From NCBI GenBank assembly GCA_021811305.1, contig JAJZPD010000021.1, forward strand, positions 1 to 11,846: a DNA stretch of 11,846 nt. The letters run 5' to 3'. A program made the position numbers and the translations under genes. Below the pieces are notes generated by a model that made no database searches, was not told the DNA's origin, and saw nothing but the letters and a program-made list of their open reading frames with translations. This DNA is from a bacterium (lineage in GTDB: Bacteria; Patescibacteriota; Minisyncoccia; UBA6257; Colwellbacteraceae). This document shows positions 6,256-11,846 of the stretch, one piece after another; position 1 is the first letter of the stretch; every line of letters starts with the position of its first letter.

Positions 6256-6275
6256 TTGGTAGAGATGTCTACCAA
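6256..6275. promoter_or_regulatory. Perfect 8-bp palindrome upstream of the ATPase (operator candidate)
   Basis: TTGGTAGA-GATG-TCTACCAA is a perfect inverted repeat with a four-base spacer, 15 bases before the ATPase start. There is no U-tract after it on the minus strand, so it is not a standard terminator. A possible extended -10 element (TG-t-TAAACT, minus strand 6286-6278, with TTAATA at 6306-6301) would place the transcription start inside the palindrome, which suits a repressor site. The cognate regulator is not in the window. Confidence 0.55.
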
Positions 6276-6309
6276 AAAGTTTAACACACTATTCCAAGCG
6301 TATTAACTC

Positions 6310-7560
6310 TTAGAGAGTGAATAGATAGCCGATGGCGGCGGCGAGCATCACAAATAAGGTGACGTAACCTAAAACATTGACCGCGGGTGTCGTTGTCTGT
6401 TCGCCGACAATCTTCTTGTTATTGGCCATGCGGATGAGGAGGTAGATAATCGGCGGGGTGATTATAGTGTAAAGAACGGCGGTGTAGATCAGGAGCTCTA
6501 CCGGATTCAGGTTTAAGAGATTTAAGGCTAATCCGGAAAGCATGGCTAAAACGATGGTCGCGTAGAACCACTTGGCTTCGCGCACGCGTTTGTTTATTCC
6601 TTCCGGCCAGTCGAAAATTTCCGCCGCCATATAGCCAATGCTCCCGGCCATCGTCGGGATGGCAATCGCGCCGACGCCGATGATCCCCAAGCTGAAGATA
6701 AGATAGGCTCCAGGTCCGAGGATGGGTCGCAGCACTAGCGAGGCTTGGTTGAAGTCGGTAATCTGCGTGAGATGAAAGAAGCGCGGTATCTGCGCTCCGC
6801 CGACCAGCATGAACCAGGTGCCTATCTCGGAGAAAAGCATGCCGAAAAAGGTATCCTCCCTGAGGTCGCGTATTCTCCTGGAAGTGATGCGGTATTTGTG
6901 CCCAGCTTCCTCTTCTTTTTCCTTGCGCTCCTCGACTTCCTCGCTCGACTGCCAGAAAAAAAGATAAGGGGAGATCGAAGTTCCCAAAACGGCGGCGATA
7001 AGCACCAAAGTGCTGCCGTTAAAAGACAAAGAAGGGATGACGGTGGCTTTCAAGGTCGGCAGCCACGATACGTGCATGTAAAAAACCGCCAGAATATAGA
7101 AGAGAAGAGAGATGGTAAACCATTTCATAACGCCGGCGAACTTTTTATAGGAGAGAAAGACCATTCCGGCGATTATCGCCGCCGAGACGATCGGCAACCA
7201 GGCGAAGCGCGATATGTGAGAGAGGCTTCCCAGAGTTATGGACATTGCCAGTAGGTCCGCCCCAATGTTGGTGATGATGACTACAGCCGAGATTAGAGCG
7301 ATGCCGAAGACGATCGGCTTAGCGTAATTCTCCTTAATGAGTCGCATTAGGCCTTTCTCTGTTTTTAACCCAAGCCGCGCTGAAATCTCCTGGGCGGCAT
7401 ACATCATCGGCAGCATGAAAGGTGCCAGCCAGAACGAGGTAGAGCCAAGCATTACTCCAGATTGGATGTAGGTTAAAACCCCCGACGGATCGTCGTCGGC
7501 CACTCCGGTTATTACCCCGGGTCCGATCTTGCCGAATAATCTCTTGATTTCTTTGAGCAT
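6310..7560 (-). CDS. Nramp-family divalent metal transporter, atypical binding site
   Basis: A 416-residue membrane protein with about 11 membrane segments, the usual Nramp/LeuT-fold size. TM1 carries DDDPSGVLT (22-30), matching the Nramp DPGN unwound helix; TM6 carries GTSISPYLFFWQ (193-204), matching the GATVMPH region. Canonical Mn2+/Fe2+ carriers bind metal with the Asp and Asn of DPGN and the Met of MPH. Here Asp24 is kept, but Asn becomes Gly27, Met becomes Ser197 and His becomes Tyr199. Loss of the soft Met ligand is known to weaken discrimination against Mg2+ and Ca2+, so this may be an Nramp-related Mg2+ or broad-range carrier rather than a Mn/Fe importer. A charged loop (about 206-232) follows TM6. 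The start is three bases after the stop of the CxxC membrane gene, so they are one transcriptional unit. No Shine-Dalgarno sequence is seen. Confidence 0.9.
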   Translation of the reverse strand: MLKEIKRLFGKIGPGVITGVADDDPSGVLTYIQSGVMLGSTSFWLAPFMLPMMYAAQEISARLGLKTEKGLMRLIKENYAKPIVFGIALISAVVIITNIGADLLAMSITLGSLSHISRFAWLPIVSAAIIAGMVFLSYKKFAGVMKWFTISLLFYILAVFYMHVSWLPTLKATVIPSLSFNGSTLVLIAAVLGTSISPYLFFWQSSEEVEERKEKEEEAGHKYRITSRRIRDLREDTFFGMLFSEIGTWFMLVGGAQIPRFFHLTQITDFNQASLVLRPILGPGAYLIFSLGIIGVGAIAIPTMAGSIGYMAAEIFDWPEGINKRVREAKWFYATIVLAMLSGLALNLLNLNPVELLIYTAVLYTIITPPIIYLLIRMANNKKIVGEQTTTPAVNVLGYVTLFVMLAAAIGYLFTL

Positions 7561-7563
7561 GTT

Positions 7564-8139
7564 TTATCGTTTATGCGGCATGGCCGGCACCTTGCAAATT
7601 GCCGGCCTGGAGATGATGGCAGCGGTCAAATAGACCGAGACCAAAATCAATATCGTTCCCAGAACGTCGAAGGTATATCCGCCGAGCGGTAGTTTCTGAA
7701 CTAGGCTGGACGCTCCGCCGAGGCCTAGGAGCGAGGAAAGAAGAACTGAGCCACAGGAGCCGCATCCTATTCCCAAAAGGCTGACGAACATGCCGATCCC
7801 GTTCATTCCCGCGCCGCTCATCGCCGCCACGCGGTTGGAGAAGTAGTAAGCCGACAAAGAGAGGCTGACGCCGATCAAGGCCGCATTCAGGACCGCAAGC
7901 AGCCGGGCTAGCGGAGTGAATCCGGTGACAAAATACGAAAAAGACGCGGCAACCATTGCCGCCTTGCCCGCTAACGAATAGTCGGGCGAGAAGATGACGC
8001 TGGAATAAAAAGAAAAATTGGGCAGCCAGATGTAAATCCAAAGCACAAAAATAGCGGCTGCCGCCGCAGCCGCTAAATAGGCGGGGTGGCGCAACACCGT
8101 GACGATTGTTTTCAGAGTCGATCGCAGATTGCGCCACAT
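7564..8139 (-). CDS. Unrecognised multi-TM membrane protein with intramembrane CxxC
   Basis: A 191-residue protein I cannot assign to a characterised family. It has about four to five hydrophobic segments (near 20-40, 58-75, 78-100, 113-140 and 155-178), a basic N-terminus and a basic C-tail ending in MPHKR. The fourth segment contains GIGCGSCGSVLLSSLLGLGGAS, abbreviated here by its key residues: Cys126 and Cys129 form a CxxC surrounded by glycines inside the membrane. The only other cysteine is Cys182 near the C-terminus. It starts 20 bases after the DsbA-like gene and ends three bases before the Nramp gene, so all three are probably co-expressed. From the CxxC and position I infer a membrane thiol-redox or metal-binding role, perhaps partner to the DsbA-like protein. 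It lacks the four-helix cysteine layout of DsbB or VKOR and the CcdA motifs. Confidence 0.85.
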   Translation of the reverse strand: MWRNLRSTLKTIVTVLRHPAYLAAAAAAAIFVLWIYIWLPNFSFYSSVIFSPDYSLAGKAAMVAASFSYFVTGFTPLARLLAVLNAALIGVSLSLSAYYFSNRVAAMSGAGMNGIGMFVSLLGIGCGSCGSVLLSSLLGLGGASSLVQKLPLGGYTFDVLGTILILVSVYLTAAIISRPAICKVPAMPHKR

Positions 8140-8159
8140 CGTTTTATAGCCGATAAATA

Positions 8160-8969
8160 TTATTTGCCGGCGGTTTGTAACTGATTATCGATTGCTTGAG
8201 TGAAGACCGAAAGCGGCTGAGCGCCGACGATGAGCTGGGTGCCGATGACGAAGCTCGGCGTGCTGTCGATGCCCATCGAGGCTCCCTCCTGCTTGTCGGC
8301 GTCGATCTCAGCTTGGTAGGTCGATTGATTCTTGGTAATCAGATTATTGATCTGATTGGCGTTCAAGCCGACGTCGCTGACGATGGACAAGAGGTTCTGC
8401 TTGCTGGCCCAGCCTCCGTTCTCCTGGCCCTGGTGGTCGAACATATAGGTCCGCCACTTGAAGTAAGCGCTGGGATCGGTGCTCCAGATAGCGCGGCCGA
8501 TGAGCCCTGCGGTCTGCGAGTCGGGACCCAAAAACTGCAGGTCTTTGAAGACGATCTTCACCTTGCCGGTGTCGACGTAGTTTTTGATTATCGTCGGCAG
8601 AGTCTGCGTTTCGAATTGGTCGCAGAACGGACACTGGAAGTCCGACCAGTAGGCGATGGTGACCGGAGCATTCGGCGATCCGATGAACGGTTCACCGGCG
8701 GTCTTTACATTGTTGATATTGACCTGCTGGGCTGGCTGTCCGGCCGCCTGCTGCTGCGGCTGCTGTCCGGCCGCTCCGGCCGTTCCCTGGTTTCCTCCGG
8801 CTAGCCTGGGGCCGAAGATGACGGCCGCGGCGATTACCAAAGCCGCGACGATGATTGAGACCGGCATCCAAACGCCACTAGGATTCTGCGAGCGGCTCCG
8901 CCTCTCGTGCCTCTCCTCGTGCTCGTGATGCTCGTGCCCCTCGTGATTGTGGTGTTCTTGAGTAGACAT
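8160..8969 (-). CDS. Membrane-anchored DsbA-family thiol-disulfide oxidoreductase with His-rich N-tail
   Basis: A 269-residue protein. Residues 1-21 hold eight histidines among Glu and Gln, followed by a basic patch (RHERRSRS) and one membrane segment (about 35-53). Positive-inside logic puts the His-rich tail in the cytoplasm. A Gln/Ala/Gly linker (about 58-85) leads to a thioredoxin-fold DsbA domain (about 90-265) outside. The active site is CPFC (113-116), in the usual 'SDFQCPFC' context, and the cis-proline loop is STPSF (Pro238). Such proteins oxidise or isomerise disulfides in exported proteins. These are the only two cysteines, so it must exchange electrons with another protein; no DsbB or VKOR gene is present, but a CxxC membrane gene follows by 20 bases. 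It appears to be first in a four-gene minus-strand block. The ATG has no Shine-Dalgarno sequence. Confidence 0.92.
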   Translation of the reverse strand: MSTQEHHNHEGHEHHEHEERHERRSRSQNPSGVWMPVSIIVAALVIAAAVIFGPRLAGGNQGTAGAAGQQPQQQAAGQPAQQVNINNVKTAGEPFIGSPNAPVTIAYWSDFQCPFCDQFETQTLPTIIKNYVDTGKVKIVFKDLQFLGPDSQTAGLIGRAIWSTDPSAYFKWRTYMFDHQGQENGGWASKQNLLSIVSDVGLNANQINNLITKNQSTYQAEIDADKQEGASMGIDSTPSFVIGTQLIVGAQPLSVFTQAIDNQLQTAGK

Positions 8970-8998
8970 ATGATTGTTGTTTTAACTCGACAATGAGT

Positions 8999-9027
8999 AT
9001 TTTAATATCCCGCCTTAAAAAAAGAAA
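8999..9027 (-). promoter_or_regulatory. Possible promoter of the DsbA-Nramp-ATPase block
   Basis: On the minus strand TTTCTT (9027-9022) and TAAAAT (9004-8999) are 17 bases apart, giving a leader of about 22 bases before the ATG at 8969. The -35 match is poor. The surrounding spacer 8970-9158 is otherwise AT-rich with no gene, and separates the divergent DsbA-like and gyrB genes. Confidence 0.35.
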
Positions 9028-9094
9028 GAGAAGGAAACGTGATAAGAAAGCTAAGGACAGGCCTCGTTCCACCTTTTAATCCATAGAGCATTCG

Positions 9095-9123
9095 TTGTTT
9101 TTCGCGGCGTTTTTTGCTATTAT
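9095..9123 (+). promoter_or_regulatory. Predicted promoter of gyrB
   Basis: TTGTTT (9095-9100) and TATTAT (9118-9123) are 17 bases apart. The expected transcription start near 9130 coincides with a small perfect dyad, ACCCT-AAA-AGGGT (9131-9143), which would be the first hairpin of the leader or an operator. The remaining leader is AU-rich with no Shine-Dalgarno sequence. Confidence 0.5.
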
Positions 9124-9158
9124 TTAAGCGACCCTAAAAGGGTATTTATTTTGATTTT

Positions 9159-11102
9159 ATGGCCAAGAAAGAGGAGAAAAAAGCCAACGAAACTGCGGGA
9201 AAACCGACATATACCGCCAAGGACATCTACGTTCTCGAGGGCCTGGAGCCGGTCCGCAAGCGCCCCGGGATGTACATCGGCTCGACCGGAGTCGACGGCC
9301 TACACCACCTCATTTGGGAGGTGGTCGATAATAGCATCGACGAGGCGATGGGAGGCTATGCCAAGCACATCGTTGTCCGCATGCTTCCCGATAATATCGT
9401 AAGCGTCGAAGACGACGGCCGCGGTATTCCCGTTGAGATCCATCCGCAGACCAAGAAGTCGGCGCTGGAAACGGTGCTGACCACGCTGCACGCCGGCGGA
9501 AAGTTCGGCGGCGAATCCTACAAAGTTTCCGGCGGGTTGCACGGCGTCGGCGTTTCCGTGGTCAACGCGCTTTCCACCTGGATGAAGGTCGAGGTAAAAA
9601 GGGATGGGACCATTTATTCGCAGGAGTACAAGCGCGGGGTGCCTACGACCAAGGTGACAAAAGGCGGCAAAAGCGATCACACCGGGACGACCACGACTTT
9701 TGCGGCCGATCCGGAGATTTTTCCCAAAATCGAGTTCGACGCCAAAAGAATCCTGGAAAGGCTGCGCGAGCAGTCTTATCTGACTAAAGGCATCCGCATC
9801 ACTTTTATCGACGAGCGCCAGGCCGCTTCGCCTTCCTATTACTCCTTCCGCTTCGACGGCGGCGTTAAATCCTTCCTCGATTATCTTAACGAGAACGGCG
9901 ACAAAGTTATACAAGGCGAATCCTTTTACTCTGTTAAAGAGCAGGGCGGCATGCAGGTGGAGTGCGCGCTTAATTACAACGACGGCATTGAGACCAAGGA
10001 GCTGAGTTTTGCCAACAACATCTACACGCCCGAGGGCGGAATGCACCTCACCGGCTTGCGTTCGGCTTTGACCCGCACCCTAAACGATTACGCCCGCGCG
10101 AACGGCTACCTTAAAGAAAAGGACGAAAACCTAACCGGGGATGATGTCCGCGAAGGGCTGACCGTGGTCCTTTCAGTGAAGATTCGCGAACCGCAGTTTG
10201 AGGGGCAGACCAAGGCTAAGCTGGGCAACACCGAGGCCAGAACGGCGGTGGAGTCGGCGATCGGGGAGGAGTTTTCCAAGTTCCTGGAGACTCACCCTTC
10301 CGACGGGCGGCGTATCATGGAGAAGTGCTTGATTGCCCAGAAAGCGCGCCGCGCGGCCAAGGCCGCCAAGGAAACAATCCTGCGCAAGGGGGCGCTCGAG
10401 GGATTAACCTTGCCCGGCAAGCTGGCCGACTGCCAGTCCCGCAAGGCCGAGGATTCAGAACTGTTTATAGTTGAGGGCGACTCAGCCGGGGGTTCAGCAA
10501 AGCAGGCGCGCGATCGCAAAACGCAGGCCATCCTGCCGCTGCGCGGGAAGATCTTGAACGTGGAAAAGTCGCACATCGACAAAATGCTCTTGAACAAAGA
10601 GATCCGCTCGCTGGTCATTGCTTTAGGCACCGCTATTGCCGACGACTTCGACATAGAAAAGATCCGCTACCACAAAGTTATTCTCATGACCGATGCCGAC
10701 GTCGACGGCGCGCACATCCGCACCTTGCTGTTAACTCTCTTCTATCGCTACTTCCCGCAGGTTATCGAAAGCGGCTACCTTTATATCGCCCAGCCGCCGC
10801 TTTATCGCATCCAAGTCGGCAAAGAGGTTAGATACGCTTACTCCGAGGCGGAGAAGGATGAAGCGACTAAGGGATTGAAGAACCAGCCCAACATCCAGCG
10901 CTACAAGGGTTTGGGGGAGATGAACCCCGACCAATTATGGGACACAACCATGGACCCGGCCGCCCGTTTACTGCAGGTTGTGACCATCGATGATGCCAAA
11001 GAGGCAGACCGCCTTTTTGATATTCTGATGGGGGGCGAGGTCGAATCCCGCCGACACTTTATCCAACTCCACGCGGTTTCCGTGAAAAACCTCGATATCT
11101 AG
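9159..11102 (+). CDS. gyrB: DNA gyrase subunit B
   Basis: A 647-residue type IIA topoisomerase ATPase subunit; with GyrA it introduces negative supercoils. The GHKL ATPase domain shows Glu54 and Asn58 in EVVDN, DDGRGIP (85-91) and the lid GGLHGVGVSVVNALS starting at 125. The transducer domain follows to about 410. The Toprim domain has EGDSAGGSA (Glu439) and DADVDG (512-517), the acidic metal-binding residues, then the closing YKGLGEMNPDQLW block. The 'QTKKSALETVLTTLHAGGKF' type loop and the MNPDQLWDTTM ending favour GyrB over ParE. Length is that of the short GyrB without the enterobacterial insert. The first 17 residues are a Lys/Glu-rich extension. The C-terminal helix reads RRHFIQLHAVSVKNLDI, where most GyrB have an 'EENA' type core. 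It has its own predicted promoter; gyrA is not in the window. Confidence 0.97.
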   Translation: MAKKEEKKANETAGKPTYTAKDIYVLEGLEPVRKRPGMYIGSTGVDGLHHLIWEVVDNSIDEAMGGYAKHIVVRMLPDNIVSVEDDGRGIPVEIHPQTKKSALETVLTTLHAGGKFGGESYKVSGGLHGVGVSVVNALSTWMKVEVKRDGTIYSQEYKRGVPTTKVTKGGKSDHTGTTTTFAADPEIFPKIEFDAKRILERLREQSYLTKGIRITFIDERQAASPSYYSFRFDGGVKSFLDYLNENGDKVIQGESFYSVKEQGGMQVECALNYNDGIETKELSFANNIYTPEGGMHLTGLRSALTRTLNDYARANGYLKEKDENLTGDDVREGLTVVLSVKIREPQFEGQTKAKLGNTEARTAVESAIGEEFSKFLETHPSDGRRIMEKCLIAQKARRAAKAAKETILRKGALEGLTLPGKLADCQSRKAEDSELFIVEGDSAGGSAKQARDRKTQAILPLRGKILNVEKSHIDKMLLNKEIRSLVIALGTAIADDFDIEKIRYHKVILMTDADVDGAHIRTLLLTLFYRYFPQVIESGYLYIAQPPLYRIQVGKEVRYAYSEAEKDEATKGLKNQPNIQRYKGLGEMNPDQLWDTTMDPAARLLQVVTIDDAKEADRLFDILMGGEVESRRHFIQLHAVSVKNLDI

Positions 11103-11146
11103 CGGCTTTCTTCAGGAGCGCTGATCGCCCCGGGCTGGCGGCTGGC

Positions 11147-11175
11147 TTGAAAGATTCGGCTAAAGGTGGTATTGT
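11147..11175 (+). promoter_or_regulatory. Predicted near-leaderless promoter of secE-nusG
   Basis: TTGAAA (11147-11152) and TATTGT (11170-11175) are exactly 17 bases apart. Transcription would begin near 11182, about five bases before the secE ATG. A purine-rich AAAGGTGG (11162-11169) lies in the spacer, too far from the start (17 bases) to act as a ribosome-binding site. Confidence 0.55.
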
Positions 11176-11186
11176 TTGCCCAGTAA

Positions 11187-11369
11187 ATGCTTACCAGTTT
11201 AAGGAATTACCTAGTGGAGGCCAGAGAGGAGTTTGGCCGCGTTAAATGGTTGACACGGGCGGAGACGACCCGTTTGGTTTTGGTTGTGGTCATCATCTCG
11301 GCGACGGTCGCCGTCTATCTCAGCCTTTTAGACACGCTTTTCCTGACGATTATCAAAAAACTAATTTAA
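11187..11369 (+). CDS. secE: Preprotein translocase subunit SecE
   Basis: A 60-residue single-membrane-span subunit of the SecYEG channel, which clamps the two halves of SecY. The N-terminal amphipathic helix (about 4-18) leads into the conserved hinge FGRVKWLTRAETTR (16-29), close to the family 'V-WP-R-E' pattern but with Leu in place of the usual Pro. The membrane helix is about 30-55. Length is typical of the short, one-helix bacterial form. An in-frame TAA directly before the ATG forces this start. It sits 4 bases before nusG, the usual bacterial arrangement, and the predicted promoter leaves a leader of only a few bases. Confidence 0.95.
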   Translation: MLTSLRNYLVEAREEFGRVKWLTRAETTRLVLVVVIISATVAVYLSLLDTLFLTIIKKLI

Positions 11370-11373
11370 TCGC

Positions 11374-11846
11374 ATGACCGAATCTACTTTGAAACCGGAA
11401 AAAACCGGAACGAGGAGGTGGTACGCTGTGCACACCTATTCCGGCTACGAAGACGCCGTTGCCAGGTATTTAAAGCAGCGCGTCGAATCTCTTTCGATGG
11501 GTGATAAGATCTTCAATATCGTGGTACCGATCGAGAAGAAGATAAAAATCAAAGGAGGCAAGCGCTACGTCGTCGAAGAGAAGATCTATCCGAGCTACGT
11601 CTTGGTGGAGATGATGATGGAGCCTGATTCGTGGTATGTCGTCCGCAACACGCCACGGGTGACCGGCTTCGTCGGCCCGGACCCGGCCAATCCCACCCCT
11701 CTTTCTTACGAAGAGGTCGAATCGATCAAGGCCCGCATGGGCGAGGCTGAGCCGAAGATGAAAATTGATCTGCAACCGGGAGATGTGGTAAAAATCACCG
11801 ACGGCCCGTTCAAGGATTACGACGGCAAGATCGCGGAGGTGGACGA
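11374..11846 (+). CDS. nusG: Transcription termination/antitermination factor NusG (partial, 3' end cut off)
   Basis: An open frame from ATG 11374 to the window edge gives 157 codons with no stop. After about 13 variable residues comes the NGN domain: RRWYAVHTYSGYEDAVARYL (14-33), VVPIEKKI (50-57), YPSYVLVEMMM (72-82), SWYVVRNTPRVTGFVG (86-101). The KOW motif begins at QPGDVVKITDGPFKDYDG (134-151) and is cut. NusG binds RNA polymerase, keeps it in elongation mode and connects it to Rho or ribosomal protein S10. The NGN insert is normal and the order secE-nusG is the widely conserved one that normally leads to rplK. It begins four bases after the secE stop with no Shine-Dalgarno sequence, so translation is probably coupled. 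Confidence 0.95.
   Translation, partial: MTESTLKPEKTGTRRWYAVHTYSGYEDAVARYLKQRVESLSMGDKIFNIVVPIEKKIKIKGGKRYVVEEKIYPSYVLVEMMMEPDSWYVVRNTPRVTGFVGPDPANPTPLSYEEVESIKARMGEAEPKMKIDLQPGDVVKITDGPFKDYDGKIAEVD

Noticed and set aside
7571..8137. Second minus-strand frame overlapping the CxxC membrane protein
   Set aside because: It is an out-of-frame shadow of 7564-8139. The chosen frame has clean membrane helices, while this one is Arg/Gly-rich without structure.
9300..10046. Antisense open frame in gyrB
   Set aside because: Opposite a complete gyrB with ATPase and Toprim motifs; nothing recognisable in the product.
9159..11102. ParE (topoisomerase IV) instead of GyrB
   Set aside because: The Toprim-end MNPDQLWDTTM block and the LTTLHAGGKF loop match GyrB. 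A ParE assignment cannot be fully excluded without phylogeny, but it is less likely.
11162..11169. AAAGGTGG as the secE ribosome-binding site
   Set aside because: It is 17 bases from the ATG, and the stop codon directly before the ATG excludes any earlier in-frame start. It fits better as promoter spacer.
11103..11186. tRNA or terminator between gyrB and secE
   Set aside because: No cloverleaf can be folded, and the GC-rich CGCC/GGCG dyad is not followed by a T-tract.

Overview
The window is a gene-dense bacterial chromosome segment with no RNA genes, CRISPR array or insertion sequence that I can recognise. No gene-free stretch exceeds 300 bases; the longest gaps are 3634-3864, 8970-9158, 1980-2140 and 2723-2877. 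The short single-TM SecE, the compact gene set, the rarity of Shine-Dalgarno sequences (clear at only one of eleven visible starts), the repeat-rich intergenic spacers and the mix of core and environmental genes suggest a Patescibacteria/CPR lineage, possibly Parcubacteria-like. That is an inference from gene content and style, not a phylogenetic placement.

Layout. (1) 1-1979, plus strand: the end of ftsA, then ftsZ one base later (cell division), then a promoter and a stand-alone pyruvoyl-type SpeD decarboxylase. (2) 1980-3864: two minus-strand genes, a ThpR/LigT-like cyclic phosphodiesterase and a membrane-anchored SIMPL-domain protein. They are bracketed by two nearly identical 58-bp intergenic repeats and separated by an inverted pair of telomere-like G-rich heptamer arrays. 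(3) 3865-8969, minus strand: a membrane block read in the order DsbA-like thiol oxidoreductase with a His-rich cytoplasmic tail, a small multi-TM protein with an intramembrane CxxC, an atypical Nramp-family transporter, and a P3A-like proton-pump P-type ATPase. A strong intrinsic terminator closes it. (4) 8970-11846, plus strand: gyrB, then secE and nusG (the latter cut by the window edge). A near-leaderless promoter appears to drive secE-nusG.

How the genes may work together. FtsA tethers FtsZ to the membrane at the division site. SecE and NusG are the usual secretion/transcription pair that precedes the rplKAJL ribosomal genes. The most interesting block is the minus-strand membrane set. 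A proton pump could energise a proton-coupled metal carrier, while an exported DsbA-like protein could receive or pass electrons through the neighbouring CxxC membrane protein, since no DsbB or VKOR gene is in the window. The carrier lacks the usual Nramp Asn and Met ligands and the ATPase lacks the usual KGxP motif, so substrate and nucleotide handling may both be unusual. This is a hypothesis from gene order and visible motifs only.
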